Source of the DNA: Archangium sp.
Lineage (GTDB): Bacteria; Myxococcota; Myxococcia; Myxococcales; Myxococcaceae
Reading direction: 5' to 3'
Assembly: GCA_022843845.1 (NCBI GenBank)
Contig: JALHMW010000003.1
Location: 62,001-126,000, forward strand
Length of the DNA: 64,000 bases
Below the pieces are notes generated by a model. The model ran no database searches and was not told where the DNA came from. It saw nothing but the letters and a program-made list of their open reading frames with translations. A program made the translations under genes and the position numbers. Positions within the stretch are counted from its first letter, which is position 1, and every line of letters starts with the position of its first letter. This document shows, in pieces, positions 43,644-52,316 of this stretch.

Positions 43644-45001
43644 CGTTGTCGACGCGCCTGTGGCTCTGGGGCGCGGTGCTGCCGGCGTGCGTGTTGGGTG
43701 GAGTGCTCTTCGGGGCCGATCAGCTGTTTCACGGGGCGCTGGAGCGCAGCCTCGATCAAGCGCTCCTCGCGCAGGCCGCCATCGAGAGCGTCAGCCTGTT
43801 CGACGGGCCGAAGAACGAGCCGCACCTGCACATGGCGACGTCTCCCCTCGTCGACAGCGTTCGTCCGTTTGCGCCCGAAGGCATCTTGTTCGGGCCCGAC
43901 GGTGAAGAGGTGATGCGCTACCCGCCGCCGCTCGGAGGCGAGCCGGTGGAGCACGTGGCCATCACGCAGATCAGCTCGACGCCGCTGCTCTCGACCGTCG
44001 AGCACGAGGGGCATCGTCACCGCGAGCTCGTCGTCGGCGTGAAGAGCCCTGGCGGCGAGGCGTACGCGCTCAAGCTCTCGGCCTCGCTCGCGCAGACCGA
44101 CGCGTCGACGCGCACCTTCCATCTCATCGCGCTCTTCTCGACGGCTGCGACGGCGATTGCCCTCGTGCTGGTGCAGGCGCTCCAGGGCCGTGGTCTGCGC
44201 GCACGGCTGGCTGCCTTGCGGAGCCACCTCGAGGCTGTTCGCGCTGGAGAGCTGGAGAAGCGGCTCGAGCCTGATCGTGAAGGTGACGAGGTATCGGAGG
44301 TGCACGAGGTGCTGGGCCAGGCGACCGAGCGGTTGCAGTCGGCGCGTGACTCCCGGGAGCGTTTGCTCGCCGACGCGGCCCACGAGCTCCGCACGCCGTT
44401 GTCGCTCATGCGCACGCGGCTCGATCTCGCGCTCCGACGGGAGCGCTCGACCGATGAGCTGAAGACGGCGCTGTCGGAGACGAGGGAGGAGGTCGTTCGC
44501 CTCGCGACATTGGCTGGACGCCTGCTCGATTCCGCCGCGCACTCACATGGCCCGCTGATCCGTGAGCCGGTAGACCTCGTCCTGCTGGCCCGTGACGCAG
44601 TGGCATCTGCGCAGAGCGGCGCGAGCCCACGGCACGTCACGATCTCCATCGAGGGCCCTGACACCTGCGCCGCGTCCGGCAACGTCGAGTCACTGAGGCA
44701 AGCGCTCGACAACCTGCTCGCCAACGCCCTCAAGTTCGCGCCAGACCAGTCGACGATCGTGGTGACGGTGAAGCGGGAGAACACGACACTGTCGCTCTCG
44801 GTCAAGGATCAGGGCCCGGGCATTCCCGAAGCAGAGCGGGAGATCGTCTTCGAGCCGTTCCACCGCGTGCGTGGTGGTCCTCCGGGAACGGGGCTAGGGC
44901 TCACCATCGTCCGTGAGATCGCCACCCGTCACGGTGGCCGTTCGTACGTCGCGCCAACCTCAGGCGGAGCCGAGGTCGTTCTCGAGCTTCCCGCCGTCTG
45001 A
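43640..45001 (+). CDS. Sensor histidine kinase, His-rich periplasmic region
   Basis: A 453-residue membrane kinase with a GTG start. Two TM segments (about residues 8-30 and 158-178) bound a periplasmic domain with His-rich patches, HLHM (about 57-60) and HEGHRHRE (about 122-129), suited to metal binding. A HAMP-like region follows, then HisKA (LADAAHELRTPLSLMRTRLDLALRR) and HATPase (NLLANALKFAPD, DQGPGIP, GTGLGLTIV). It pairs with the response regulator upstream. The last 42 bases overlap the convergent rlmN gene. Metal sensing is inferred from the His patches and gene position. Confidence 0.88.
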   Translation: MTLSTRLWLWGAVLPACVLGGVLFGADQLFHGALERSLDQALLAQAAIESVSLFDGPKNEPHLHMATSPLVDSVRPFAPEGILFGPDGEEVMRYPPPLGGEPVEHVAITQISSTPLLSTVEHEGHRHRELVVGVKSPGGEAYALKLSASLAQTDASTRTFHLIALFSTAATAIALVLVQALQGRGLRARLAALRSHLEAVRAGELEKRLEPDREGDEVSEVHEVLGQATERLQSARDSRERLLADAAHELRTPLSLMRTRLDLALRRERSTDELKTALSETREEVVRLATLAGRLLDSAAHSHGPLIREPVDLVLLARDAVASAQSGASPRHVTISIEGPDTCAASGNVESLRQALDNLLANALKFAPDQSTIVVTVKRENTTLSLSVKDQGPGIPEAEREIVFEPFHRVRGGPPGTGLGLTIVREIATRHGGRSYVAPTSGGAEVVLELPAV

Positions 45002-46099
45002 TCGTTTGTCGACGTTCGCGAGCTGGCCACACGCCGCGGCGATATCTCGCCCACGGTTCGCGCGAATGAACGCCGCCACCTCAGCCGCCTCGAGGATCTT
45101 CTTGAACTGCTCCGCACGATTGTCGCCGGTGGAGCCGAACCCAAGGCCCGGGTTCTCGTTGTACTGAATCAAGTTCACCTTCGCCGGCACGTCCTTCAAG
45201 AGCGCGGCGAGCCGGTGGGCGTCGTCGTCGGTGTCGTTCACGCCGCTCATCAAGACGTACTCGAACGTCACGCGTCGGCCGTAGCGCGCGGGGAAGCGCT
45301 TCACCGCGTCCATCAGGTCGGCGATCTTCCACTTCTTGTTCACCGGCATGATGCGATCGCGCGTCTCGTCGTTCGAAGCGTTGAGCGAGATGGCGAGCTT
45401 GACGTCGGTCTCGGTGGCGAAGCGCTCGATCATCGGCACGAGGCCCACCGTGGAGACGGTGATGTGGCGCGCGCTGAAGTTGGGCCCCTCTTCGCTCTCG
45501 AGCAGCGTCAGCGCCGTCTTCACGTTCTCGAAGTTGTGGAGCGGCTCGCCCATGCCCATGAACACCAGATTCGTGATCGGGCGCAGTGTCTCGAGGCCTT
45601 CGTTGCGGCGCACCTCGCGGTTGACGGCGTGCACCTGCGCGACGATCTCCGACGGCGCGAGCTGCCGAACGAGCCCCAGCGTCGCGGTCGCACAGAACTT
45701 ACAGCCCATCGCACAGCCGACCTGCGTCGACACACACAGCGTCTTGCGATCGGGCGACGGCATGTAGACGGACTCGATCATGCGGCCGTCGTGCGTCTGG
45801 AAGCGGTACTTGATGGTGCCGTCGATACTGCGCTGCTCGAGATCCTTCGTGACGCTTCGCAGGAGCGCTGTCGTCTTCAGCCGCTCCCGCAGCGCCTTGG
45901 AGAGATCGGTCATCTCGTCGAACGAGGTGACGCCGCGCTGGTGCAGCCACGTGTAGACCTGCTTCGCGCGAAAGGGCTTTTCGCCGATCGACGTGAAGAA
46001 CGTGGTGAGGCCTTCGAGGGTGAGGCTGGCGAGGTCGACTGCGGGCTGCTGCACAGCGCCGCAATACGTGACTGATGGCTTTACTTTCAAGCGACCCAT
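44960..46099 (-). CDS. rlmN: Dual-specificity 23S rRNA/tRNA methyltransferase RlmN
   Basis: A 379-residue radical SAM enzyme. The iron-sulfur motif CxxxCxxC is CAMGCKFC (Cys129, Cys133 and Cys136). FMGMGEPLHNFENV and SLNASNDETRDRIMPVNK follow. The methyl-carrying Cys is in the AACGQLA segment near the C-terminus. RlmN methylates C2 of A2503 in 23S rRNA and A37 of some tRNAs. The frame stays open far upstream of 46099 as antisense of the FHA gene; ATG 46099 gives the family length. It overlaps the sensor kinase by 42 bases. Confidence 0.93.
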   Translation of the reverse strand: MGRLKVKPSVTYCGAVQQPAVDLASLTLEGLTTFFTSIGEKPFRAKQVYTWLHQRGVTSFDEMTDLSKALRERLKTTALLRSVTKDLEQRSIDGTIKYRFQTHDGRMIESVYMPSPDRKTLCVSTQVGCAMGCKFCATATLGLVRQLAPSEIVAQVHAVNREVRRNEGLETLRPITNLVFMGMGEPLHNFENVKTALTLLESEEGPNFSARHITVSTVGLVPMIERFATETDVKLAISLNASNDETRDRIMPVNKKWKIADLMDAVKRFPARYGRRVTFEYVLMSGVNDTDDDAHRLAALLKDVPAKVNLIQYNENPGLGFGSTGDNRAEQFKKILEAAEVAAFIRANRGRDIAAACGQLANVDKRSDGGKLENDLGSA

Positions 46100-46117
46100 G
46101 CGTTCATTCGCGACGCC

Positions 46118-48616
46118 ATGACTCGTACCCGACGAACGGTTGAGATCTCCGATGCCCTCTGGGACGCGCTCGAGCTGATGAGCCGCGAGATGAGCGTCGA
46201 TCGCGATTCGCTGATGAATCAGGCGCTGTTTACGTTCGCGCGCTTCAACGGGTACGTGACGCCCGGCGCCGTCGCGCCTCACGCCAGGCCAGCGCCGGGG
46301 CCAACCGCGACCGCAGTACCGCCTGTCGCGCAGCCGCTCGCGTCTCCGCCCAGCGCCGTTCGCCGCGAGCAAGACGCCGCCCCGCCCCCGTCTGCCCAGC
46401 CCGAGCCGGAGCGCGCACAAGAGGCCGATGACAACCAGCCGCGCATGGCGACCGGCTCCGTCGCCGCGGTGACGTCGGCACACACCGCGCCGCAGCCCGC
46501 CCTTGCAGACCCGTCGCCCGCGACCGATCCCAACGCGAAGGTCACGCCGAACGATCCGGCACCAACGCCGCCGTCTGCGAACGCAGCGCCCATCGCGGAC
46601 CCGGCGCCCACGCCACCGTCTCCAGCCCCGGCGGGAGCCGTCGATGACGCGGAACCGCCAGAGGACGAGGAGCTCGATGACGGCCTCGAGGCCCTGCCTG
46701 AGAACGGCGCGGTCGAGTGGAAGGTGCCGCGGCACATTCTGGCCGACCCTGCGGTGACGCTGGTGAAGGGCACCGTGAAGGGCCGCGACTTCCAGGGTCC
46801 CGTGCAGCTGTTCGACGCGAGCGGAAACCTGCTGCACCGGCTCGAGCTGGGCGCTGCCATCGACGACGCACGCATCGAAAGCGTGCTGGTTCACGAGGTG
46901 CGTGAGCCGAAGGCGTGGAAGCAGCTGAGCCAGGAGCTCGCGAAGGAGAACCACATCGGCGAAGCGACGCTGGCGCTGGTTCGGGCCGTCGGGGCGGGCG
47001 ATCTCGTGCAGACGCTCACGACGTGGCTTTCGCAGCACACCATCGCCCGCAAGGAGCGCGCGGCACGGGAGCGCGCTCAGAACGCGTCGTTCGTGTTGTC
47101 GAACATGAACCGGTTTGGGGCTCCTCCACCGCGGAAGGCGGCGTACCTCGTCGAGGAGCTGCTCCAGGGCGCGTTCCCGGCGACCATTCTTCGCGAGCTG
47201 GCCATCGATCAAGATCAGTACGCGAGCTCGCGCGCGGCGGCCGATCTCATCCGCTGCGCCAAGGCGATCGACTCGGCCGACAAGCCCTTCTACGCGTACA
47301 CGCAGGCGCTCATCGAGATGAGCCTCGGCAACCCGGACGCCTCGCGGGTGTGTGCCGATGAGCTGCGCGAGCGCTCGGAGGAGCAGGCTGACTTCCTGAC
47401 CACGTATTTGAACGGGCTCTTCCCCGAGTGGAGCTTCTGGCCCTCGAAGGATCCGATCAGCAACATCGAGCTCGAGGTCGAGGCAGTGCCCTCGGCACGC
47501 ACGCTGGCCGACTTCCGCAACGCGATTCAGAAGACGGCGCTGCGCTTCAAGTCGTTGCAGGAGAAGCTGGAGACGCTGGTGCCGGCCGAGACCAAGTGGC
47601 TGCCTCCGTCGGTCGAGACGCTGCTCGCGCGTGGGAAGGTGACGCTGAGCGACGACGAGACGCTCGAGGTCGAGGAGTGGCAGGAGAAGAGCCTGCCGCA
47701 GTTGCTGCGATTCGCGCACAACGAGTGGGCGCGGCTGACGTGGTTGTGTTGGCTCGCCGGCCTCGACGCCGTGAGCCTGCCTTCGGCCACCAGCAAGCCA
47801 CGCTCGCCGTCGGTGGTGGGCCGTGCGCTCGCGCTGCGTCGACAGCTCTTCATGGCGAAGGCTGAAGACGCGGCGATTGAAGAGGCTTTCGAGGCCAACG
47901 ATCTCGATGACGCGCGGCTGGTGTCGACGCTGGCATGGCTCGACACCACGGCCGGTGAAGTCGACGGCGCCAACGCCAGTGAACTGGGCGTGCCCGAGGT
48001 GGATGCCATTCTCGCCGCGTTCTCGTGGGCGACGGATGCCGAGGTCGCGTCGCCGTTCGGTGTCGAGGCTGGAGAGAACGAGGAAGAACAAGAAGAGGGA
48101 GAAGAAGAAGCCGCAGAACAGGACGGAGCAGACGAGCCTGAAGCTGACGACGCGGCCGAGAACGTGGCTGAACAGCCTGCGACCGAAGCGGCTCCGGTTG
48201 GTTTGGAAGAGAAGCCAGCGCTGGGCGGCGACGAGGATCCGGCTGCACAAGACGACGCTCCGCCGGAAGAAGATGACATCAACGATCCACCGCCGGCCGA
48301 TCGCACCAACATCGTGCGCCCGTCAGGCCGGACGATCTGGATTCAACGCGACGGGCACGACACGCTCGAACTGTCAGGTATGCGGCTGTCGGTGGGCCGC
48401 GACCCGAAGTGCGAGATCGTGATCGCGTCTCCGCGGGTGTCTCGCGAACACGCAGCCATTCTCGTCGACGCCGACACGGTGCTGATCACCGATCTCAACT
48501 CGTCGAACGGCACGTTCTTCAACGGCGAGCGGATCATGAAGCACACCGTCAACGATGGAGACGTGGTGCAGTTCGGCAACGAGAAGGTTACGTTCCGCTT
48601 CACCGACCCCGGGTGA
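46118..48616 (+). CDS. Protein with N-terminal RHH-like region and C-terminal FHA domain
   Basis: An 832-residue protein. Residues 1-46 (RRTVEISDALWDALELMSREMSVDRDSLMNQAL) look like a ribbon-helix-helix/CopG DNA-binding unit. A Pro/Ala-rich linker (55-190) follows. A middle helical region of unknown family (about 200-625) contains VEEWQEKSLPQLLRFAHNEW. An acidic Glu/Ala stretch (650-720) precedes a C-terminal FHA domain (about 735-832: GRDPKCEIVIASPRVSREHAAI, NSSNGTFFNGERI) with the phosphothreonine-binding residues. Start codons of this gene and rlmN are 18 bases apart. The combination suggests control by a Ser/Thr kinase, but this is an inference. Confidence 0.72.
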   Translation: MTRTRRTVEISDALWDALELMSREMSVDRDSLMNQALFTFARFNGYVTPGAVAPHARPAPGPTATAVPPVAQPLASPPSAVRREQDAAPPPSAQPEPERAQEADDNQPRMATGSVAAVTSAHTAPQPALADPSPATDPNAKVTPNDPAPTPPSANAAPIADPAPTPPSPAPAGAVDDAEPPEDEELDDGLEALPENGAVEWKVPRHILADPAVTLVKGTVKGRDFQGPVQLFDASGNLLHRLELGAAIDDARIESVLVHEVREPKAWKQLSQELAKENHIGEATLALVRAVGAGDLVQTLTTWLSQHTIARKERAARERAQNASFVLSNMNRFGAPPPRKAAYLVEELLQGAFPATILRELAIDQDQYASSRAAADLIRCAKAIDSADKPFYAYTQALIEMSLGNPDASRVCADELRERSEEQADFLTTYLNGLFPEWSFWPSKDPISNIELEVEAVPSARTLADFRNAIQKTALRFKSLQEKLETLVPAETKWLPPSVETLLARGKVTLSDDETLEVEEWQEKSLPQLLRFAHNEWARLTWLCWLAGLDAVSLPSATSKPRSPSVVGRALALRRQLFMAKAEDAAIEEAFEANDLDDARLVSTLAWLDTTAGEVDGANASELGVPEVDAILAAFSWATDAEVASPFGVEAGENEEEQEEGEEEAAEQDGADEPEADDAAENVAEQPATEAAPVGLEEKPALGGDEDPAAQDDAPPEEDDINDPPPADRTNIVRPSGRTIWIQRDGHDTLELSGMRLSVGRDPKCEIVIASPRVSREHAAILVDADTVLITDLNSSNGTFFNGERIMKHTVNDGDVVQFGNEKVTFRFTDPG

Positions 48617-48678
48617 GCTGTCGCCCGTCATTCTTTCGGTCGATGGCTGCCCCCGCCGACTCGCCTACGGTGGCCACG

Positions 48679-49758
48679 ATGAAACGCGACAGTGCGTGGT
48701 GGGTTCCCCTGGTGTTCGCGCTGCTGGCGCTCGTCGAGGTGTCGGTTCGCCACGACTTGCCGAGCCGCCCCGGAGCCCTGGCCTTCGCGCTCGCGATCGC
48801 CGGAGCGGTCGGCTTCCGCCGCTCCCACCCACTCGCGGCCACGGCCTTCGCGTTCAGCCTCGCGACGATCGCCACCCTCGTTCGACACCACTTCGCGCTC
48901 CCCGAAGTCGCGACCGCGTCGTCGGCGGCGATTCTGATTCTTCCGTACGCGCTGTGCCGGTGGGCGACGGGACGTCACGTGATCGCCGGCGCCGCGTTCA
49001 TCGTCCTCACCTGGCTCACGTCACTGCTCTCTGGGGAGCTGCTGACGCTCGAAGACGCCATCGGCAGCGCGGTGGTATTGATTCTTCCCGGCACCATCGG
49101 CGCCGTCGTTCGGTTCCGCGACGAAGCGCAGGCCCGCTCGGTCGACCAGGCGCGAATGCTCGAACGGGAGCAGCTCGCTCGCGAACTCCACGACAGCGTC
49201 GCGCACCACATGACCGCGATCACGCTGCAGGCGCAGGCCGCGCGCGCGGTGCTTCGCAGCAGCCCCGACGACGCGGCGAACGCGCTCGCCGCCATCGAGG
49301 CCGAGTCGAAACGAACGCTCGTCGAGCTCCGCGCCATCGTCGGAGCGCTGCGCGACGACCCGACGCTCGCTCCCGCCGCAGGCCTCGCGCAGATTCGCGA
49401 CCTCGCGCGCACCTCGTCACGACCGACCGTCGACGTCGCGTTCGTCGGCGACCTGGAGGGCCTCTCCGCCGTGATGGAGCGTGCGCTCTTCCGACTCGCG
49501 CAAGAGGCCGTCACCAACGCCATCAAGCACGCGCGGAACGCGTCGACAGTGACGGTGCGCATCGCCTCCGAAGGCCGCTCCATTCAGCTCACCGCACGAG
49601 ATGACGGCGAGGCGGGCGCTCCCGGTCGCGCCGGCTTCGGGCTCGTCGGCATGGCCGAACGCGTCGCCCTGCTCGGAGGCACCTTCCACGCAGGCCCGCT
49701 CCCGGAGCGCGGATGGAGCGTTCACGCGCTGCTCCCTCGTGATGGAATCGCGCGATGA
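48679..49758 (+). CDS. NarL-type sensor histidine kinase
   Basis: A 359-residue membrane kinase. About five or six TM segments fill residues 10-145 with little periplasmic loop, so it senses the membrane or an internal signal. The HisKA_3 box is [20 protein letters not shown]. The HATPase part has [13 protein letters not shown] and [11 protein letters not shown]. Such kinases pair with NarL-type regulators, and one follows with a four-base ATGA overlap. An in-frame ATG at 48643 could lengthen it by 12 residues; ATG 48679 opens right before the first TM. Confidence 0.88.
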   Translation: MKRDSAWWVPLVFALLALVEVSVRHDLPSRPGALAFALAIAGAVGFRRSHPLAATAFAFSLATIATLVRHHFALPEVATASSAAILILPYALCRWATGRHVIAGAAFIVLTWLTSLLSGELLTLEDAIGSAVVLILPGTIGAVVRFRDEAQARSVDQARMLEREQLARELHDSVAHHMTAITLQAQAARAVLRSSPDDAANALAAIEAESKRTLVELRAIVGALRDDPTLAPAAGLAQIRDLARTSSRPTVDVAFVGDLEGLSAVMERALFRLAQEAVTNAIKHARNASTVTVRIASEGRSIQLTARDDGEAGAPGRAGFGLVGMAERVALLGGTFHAGPLPERGWSVHALLPRDGIAR

Positions 49759-50411
49759 CGCTGCGAGTCCTCATCGCCGACGACCAACACCTCGTGCGCA
49801 GCGGCCTGAAGATGATCCTCCAGGGGAACGGCCTCACCGTCGTCGGAGAAGCCGAAGACGGCGCGCGCGCGGTGAAACTGGCGCAGTCGCTCCGGCCCGA
49901 CGTGTGTCTCTTCGACATCCGCATGCCGGTGATGGACGGCATCGAAGCCACGCGCACCCTCGCGGGCCCCGGCGTGGAGCACCCGCTCGCGGTCGTCGTC
50001 GTCACCACCTTCGATCTCGACGAGTACGTCTTCTCGGCGCTCAAGGCCGGCGCGCGTGGGTTTCTGCTCAAGGACGCGGGGCCTGAGTTGCTCGTGCAGG
50101 CCCTTCACGCTGCCGCGAGCGGAGACGCGCTCATCTCACCGAAGACGACCGCGCGGCTCCTCGAGCGCTTCGCCACCGCCGCGGCGCCCTCGCGACAACC
50201 GTTCGAGCCGCTGACGGATCGCGAAGAAGAGGTGCTCCGAACGCTCGCGCGAGGGCTCACCAACGAAGAGATCGGCGAGCAGCTGCACATCTCACTGAGC
50301 ACCGTGAAGACCCACGTCGCGAGCCTCATGGGCAAGCTGGCTGCGAGGAACCGGGTCGAGGTGGCGATGTGGGCGTGGGCGACCGGGCGCGTGCCTCGTA
50401 CTTTCGGCTGA
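49755..50411 (+). CDS. NarL/FixJ-family response regulator
   Basis: A 218-residue regulator. The receiver has [17 protein letters not shown], the phosphorylation Asp in [12 protein letters not shown] and the Lys in FLLKDAGPE. The LuxR-type HTH lies at about residues 150-215 ([36 protein letters not shown]). It overlaps the sensor kinase by four bases, so the pair is co-expressed. Targets are unknown; the next gene is a small membrane protein on the same strand. Confidence 0.92.
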   Translation: MTLRVLIADDQHLVRSGLKMILQGNGLTVVGEAEDGARAVKLAQSLRPDVCLFDIRMPVMDGIEATRTLAGPGVEHPLAVVVVTTFDLDEYVFSALKAGARGFLLKDAGPELLVQALHAAASGDALISPKTTARLLERFATAAAPSRQPFEPLTDREEEVLRTLARGLTNEEIGEQLHISLSTVKTHVASLMGKLAARNRVEVAMWAWATGRVPRTFG

Positions 50412-50468
50412 GCGCGCGCAGTCCTTCGCCCGATGTGGCGACACCCGGCCGGCCGTCATGGTGGCCGC

Positions 50469-51107
50469 ATGAAAAAGAAAATCGCTGGGCTGTTGGTGTT
50501 GAGCGCGGTGCCGATGTTCGCGGGCATCAGTCGCCTGCTCTCGTTGTCGACGGGCCGCTTCACGCTCGATGGGCACGAGCGCTTCGCGGCGGATCCATGG
50601 GTCGCGGTACTCCACATGGTCGGCGCGACGGCGTTCGCGACGCTCGGAGCGTTCCAATTCGTACCGTCGCTCCGGCGCGGCGCGTGGCATCGCATCGTCG
50701 GCCGCGTGCTGAGCGTGCTCGGCCTCGGCGGCGCGATCGCAGGCACGGTGATGGCGCTGCGCTGGGCTCCCAAGGCGTTCGATAGCGCCGCGCTCAACGC
50801 GGTTCGTGCCGTGGTGGCCATCGCGATGGTGCTCTTCATCGTCCTGGGCGTCATCACCGCCCGTCGTCGTGACTTCGAGGCGCACGGCGCGTGGATGCTG
50901 CGCGCCTACGCGTTGTTCCTCGGAGCCGGCACACAGGTCTTCACCGCAGGCTTCACCGCCCTGCCCTTCATGCAGCCCCACATGAGCGAAGGCCTCGCCG
51001 CGGCGTCGATGGCAGCCGGGTGGATCATCAACGCGCTCGTCGCGGAGTGGATGCTCCGAAAGCCTCGTGTGGCGGAAATGAAAAAGGGACCCTGGCTGAG
51101 CGCCTGA
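50469..51107 (+). CDS. DUF2306-like membrane protein
   Basis: A 212-residue protein with about six TM segments. It has the family's WVAVLHMVGATAFATLGAFQF and RRGAWHRIVGRVLSVLGLGGAIAGTVMAL (His in TM), and AHGAWMLRAYALFLGAG. DUF2306 proteins are integral membrane proteins of unknown function. The last nine codons (MKKGPWLSA) are an exact copy of a 27-bp segment that also forms the terminator of ndk at 51744, so the C-terminus may be an extension over a terminator-derived sequence. It follows the NarL regulator by 57 bases. Confidence 0.75.
   Translation: MKKKIAGLLVLSAVPMFAGISRLLSLSTGRFTLDGHERFAADPWVAVLHMVGATAFATLGAFQFVPSLRRGAWHRIVGRVLSVLGLGGAIAGTVMALRWAPKAFDSAALNAVRAVVAIAMVLFIVLGVITARRRDFEAHGAWMLRAYALFLGAGTQVFTAGFTALPFMQPHMSEGLAAASMAAGWIINALVAEWMLRKPRVAEMKKGPWLSA
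51078..51104. repeat. 27-bp exact repeat, copy 1
   Basis: Identical to 51744-51770. Here it encodes the last nine residues of the DUF2306-like protein; at the second site it forms the right-hand part of the ndk terminator. Confidence 0.85.
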
Positions 51108-51159
51108 ATCGGAGAGCACGCGGCTTGACGGTTTCGCCCTGCCCGCCCACGCTGTTCAC

Positions 51160-51729
51160 GTGAGTCCCGCAACGATCCGCCCGCTGATACTCGCGACCTG
51201 CGTGTCGGTTGGAGCGGTGGCGTTGTTGACGTTCACCTTTCGCTTCGACGGAGGAATGAGACTCTCGGCGGCGCGTGACGTCATCGAATACTCGTGGGTA
51301 CCGTTACGAGAGGTGGAGCCGATCGACGTCCTCGGCGCGTTCCTGGCGCCGGTCAATGAGGTGTACCAGGCGCTCTCGGACCACTCCTTCGCGAGCAAGT
51401 GGGATGTCAGCCGCCTGTCCCTTCGCCTCGAGTACGACTCGGGGCAGGTGGTGCTGCCGTCAACGCCGCGATGGAGCAAAGGCAGGATCGACTTTGACCG
51501 CGCGTCCCTGCCTCGGGGCCGTGCCTGGCTCACCTGGATTCCTCTGACCTCCGCGCCAGGTCTGGGGCCGCCGATCAGCGGCTGCGGAAATGGCAATCCG
51601 CCAGGAAGAGTCCCCATTGCCGCGGTTCGCAGAGGAGAAGATCGCGTTGGCGTTCAGGTCGACGTCACCGACCGCGATCTGGCGCCGGTCGGCGCACGAT
51701 GGAAAGTACCCAGCGTCGACGGGCTGTAG
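51160..51729 (+). CDS. Hypothetical exported or membrane-anchored protein
   Basis: Not recognised. A 189-residue protein with a GTG start. Residues 6-26 (TIRPLILATCVSVGAVALLTF) form a membrane anchor or signal. The rest is a mixed strand/helix region with no motif I know (for example YSWVPLREVEPIDVLGAFLAPV). Codon use matches neighbouring genes, so I think it is real. It sits between the DUF2306-like gene and the ndk terminator, ending about 15 bases from the repeat copy 2. Confidence 0.55.
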   Translation: MSPATIRPLILATCVSVGAVALLTFTFRFDGGMRLSAARDVIEYSWVPLREVEPIDVLGAFLAPVNEVYQALSDHSFASKWDVSRLSLRLEYDSGQVVLPSTPRWSKGRIDFDRASLPRGRAWLTWIPLTSAPGLGPPISGCGNGNPPGRVPIAAVRRGEDRVGVQVDVTDRDLAPVGARWKVPSVDGL

Positions 51730-51743
51730 GCCGCGTCGCAGAC

Positions 51744-51770
51744 ATGAAAAAGGGACCCTGGCTGAGCGCC
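51744..51770. repeat. 27-bp exact repeat, copy 2
   Basis: Second copy of the segment at 51078-51104. It covers most of the ndk terminator hairpin and its T-run on the minus strand. Confidence 0.85.
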
Positions 51771-51778
51771 CGAGTCCC
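51747..51778 (-). terminator. Rho-independent terminator of ndk
   Basis: Read on the minus strand, GGGAC pairs with GTCCC (bases 74-78 and 52-56 of the 51700 block), with an inner GGC/GCC pairing, then TTTTT at 51751-51747. It lies 27 bases past the ndk stop, on the correct strand. Confidence 0.75.
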
Positions 51779-51804
51779 TCGTTCATCAGCCATGCGACGG
51801 CTGC

Positions 51805-52242
51805 TTACTTCTTGTGCGAGTACTCGAACAGCTCGGTCGCGCGGAAGAAGTACGCGATCTCGTTCTTCGCGTTCTCGAGGCTGTCCGAGCCGTGCACCGT
51901 GTTCGCGTCGATCGACTTCGCGAAGTCAGCGCGGATCGTGCCCGGGTCCGCCTTCTTGGGATCCGTCGCGCCCATCAGCTCGCGGTTCTTCAGCACCGCG
52001 TTCTCGCCCTGCAGGCACATGAGGACCACCGGGCCCGACATCATGAACGAGACGAGATCCTTGAAGAACGGGCGCTCCTTGTGGACCGCGTAGAAGCCCT
52101 CGGCCTCGCTCTTCGACAGGTGCTGCAGGCGAACGCCGATGGGAATGAGCCCCGCCTGCTCGAAGCGGGAGATGATCTTGCCGATGGCGCCCTTCTCGAG
52201 TGCGTCGGGCTTGAGGATCGACAGGGTGCGTTCGATGGCCAT
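51805..52242 (-). CDS. ndk: Nucleoside diphosphate kinase
   Basis: A 145-residue enzyme of normal length. It starts [21 protein letters not shown] and has the active-site His in [36 protein letters not shown] is also conserved. It keeps nucleoside triphosphate pools balanced. ATG 52242 is the family start. A terminator follows the stop. The upstream gene on the same strand is the di-haem lipoprotein, 74 bases away. Confidence 0.95.
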   Translation of the reverse strand: MAIERTLSILKPDALEKGAIGKIISRFEQAGLIPIGVRLQHLSKSEAEGFYAVHKERPFFKDLVSFMMSGPVVLMCLQGENAVLKNRELMGATDPKKADPGTIRADFAKSIDANTVHGSDSLENAKNEIAYFFRATELFEYSHKK

Positions 52243-52316
52243 GCGTTTTCTCCGGGTGCGTGCTGCGGTTCGCGCGTCGGGTACACCGCGCTCCCCAGCG
52301 ACGCAACCCGAAAGCT

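Noticed and set aside
46100-48250. Upstream extension of rlmN
   Set aside because: The frame stays open for hundreds of codons, but this is antisense of the FHA gene and the family length fits ATG 46099.
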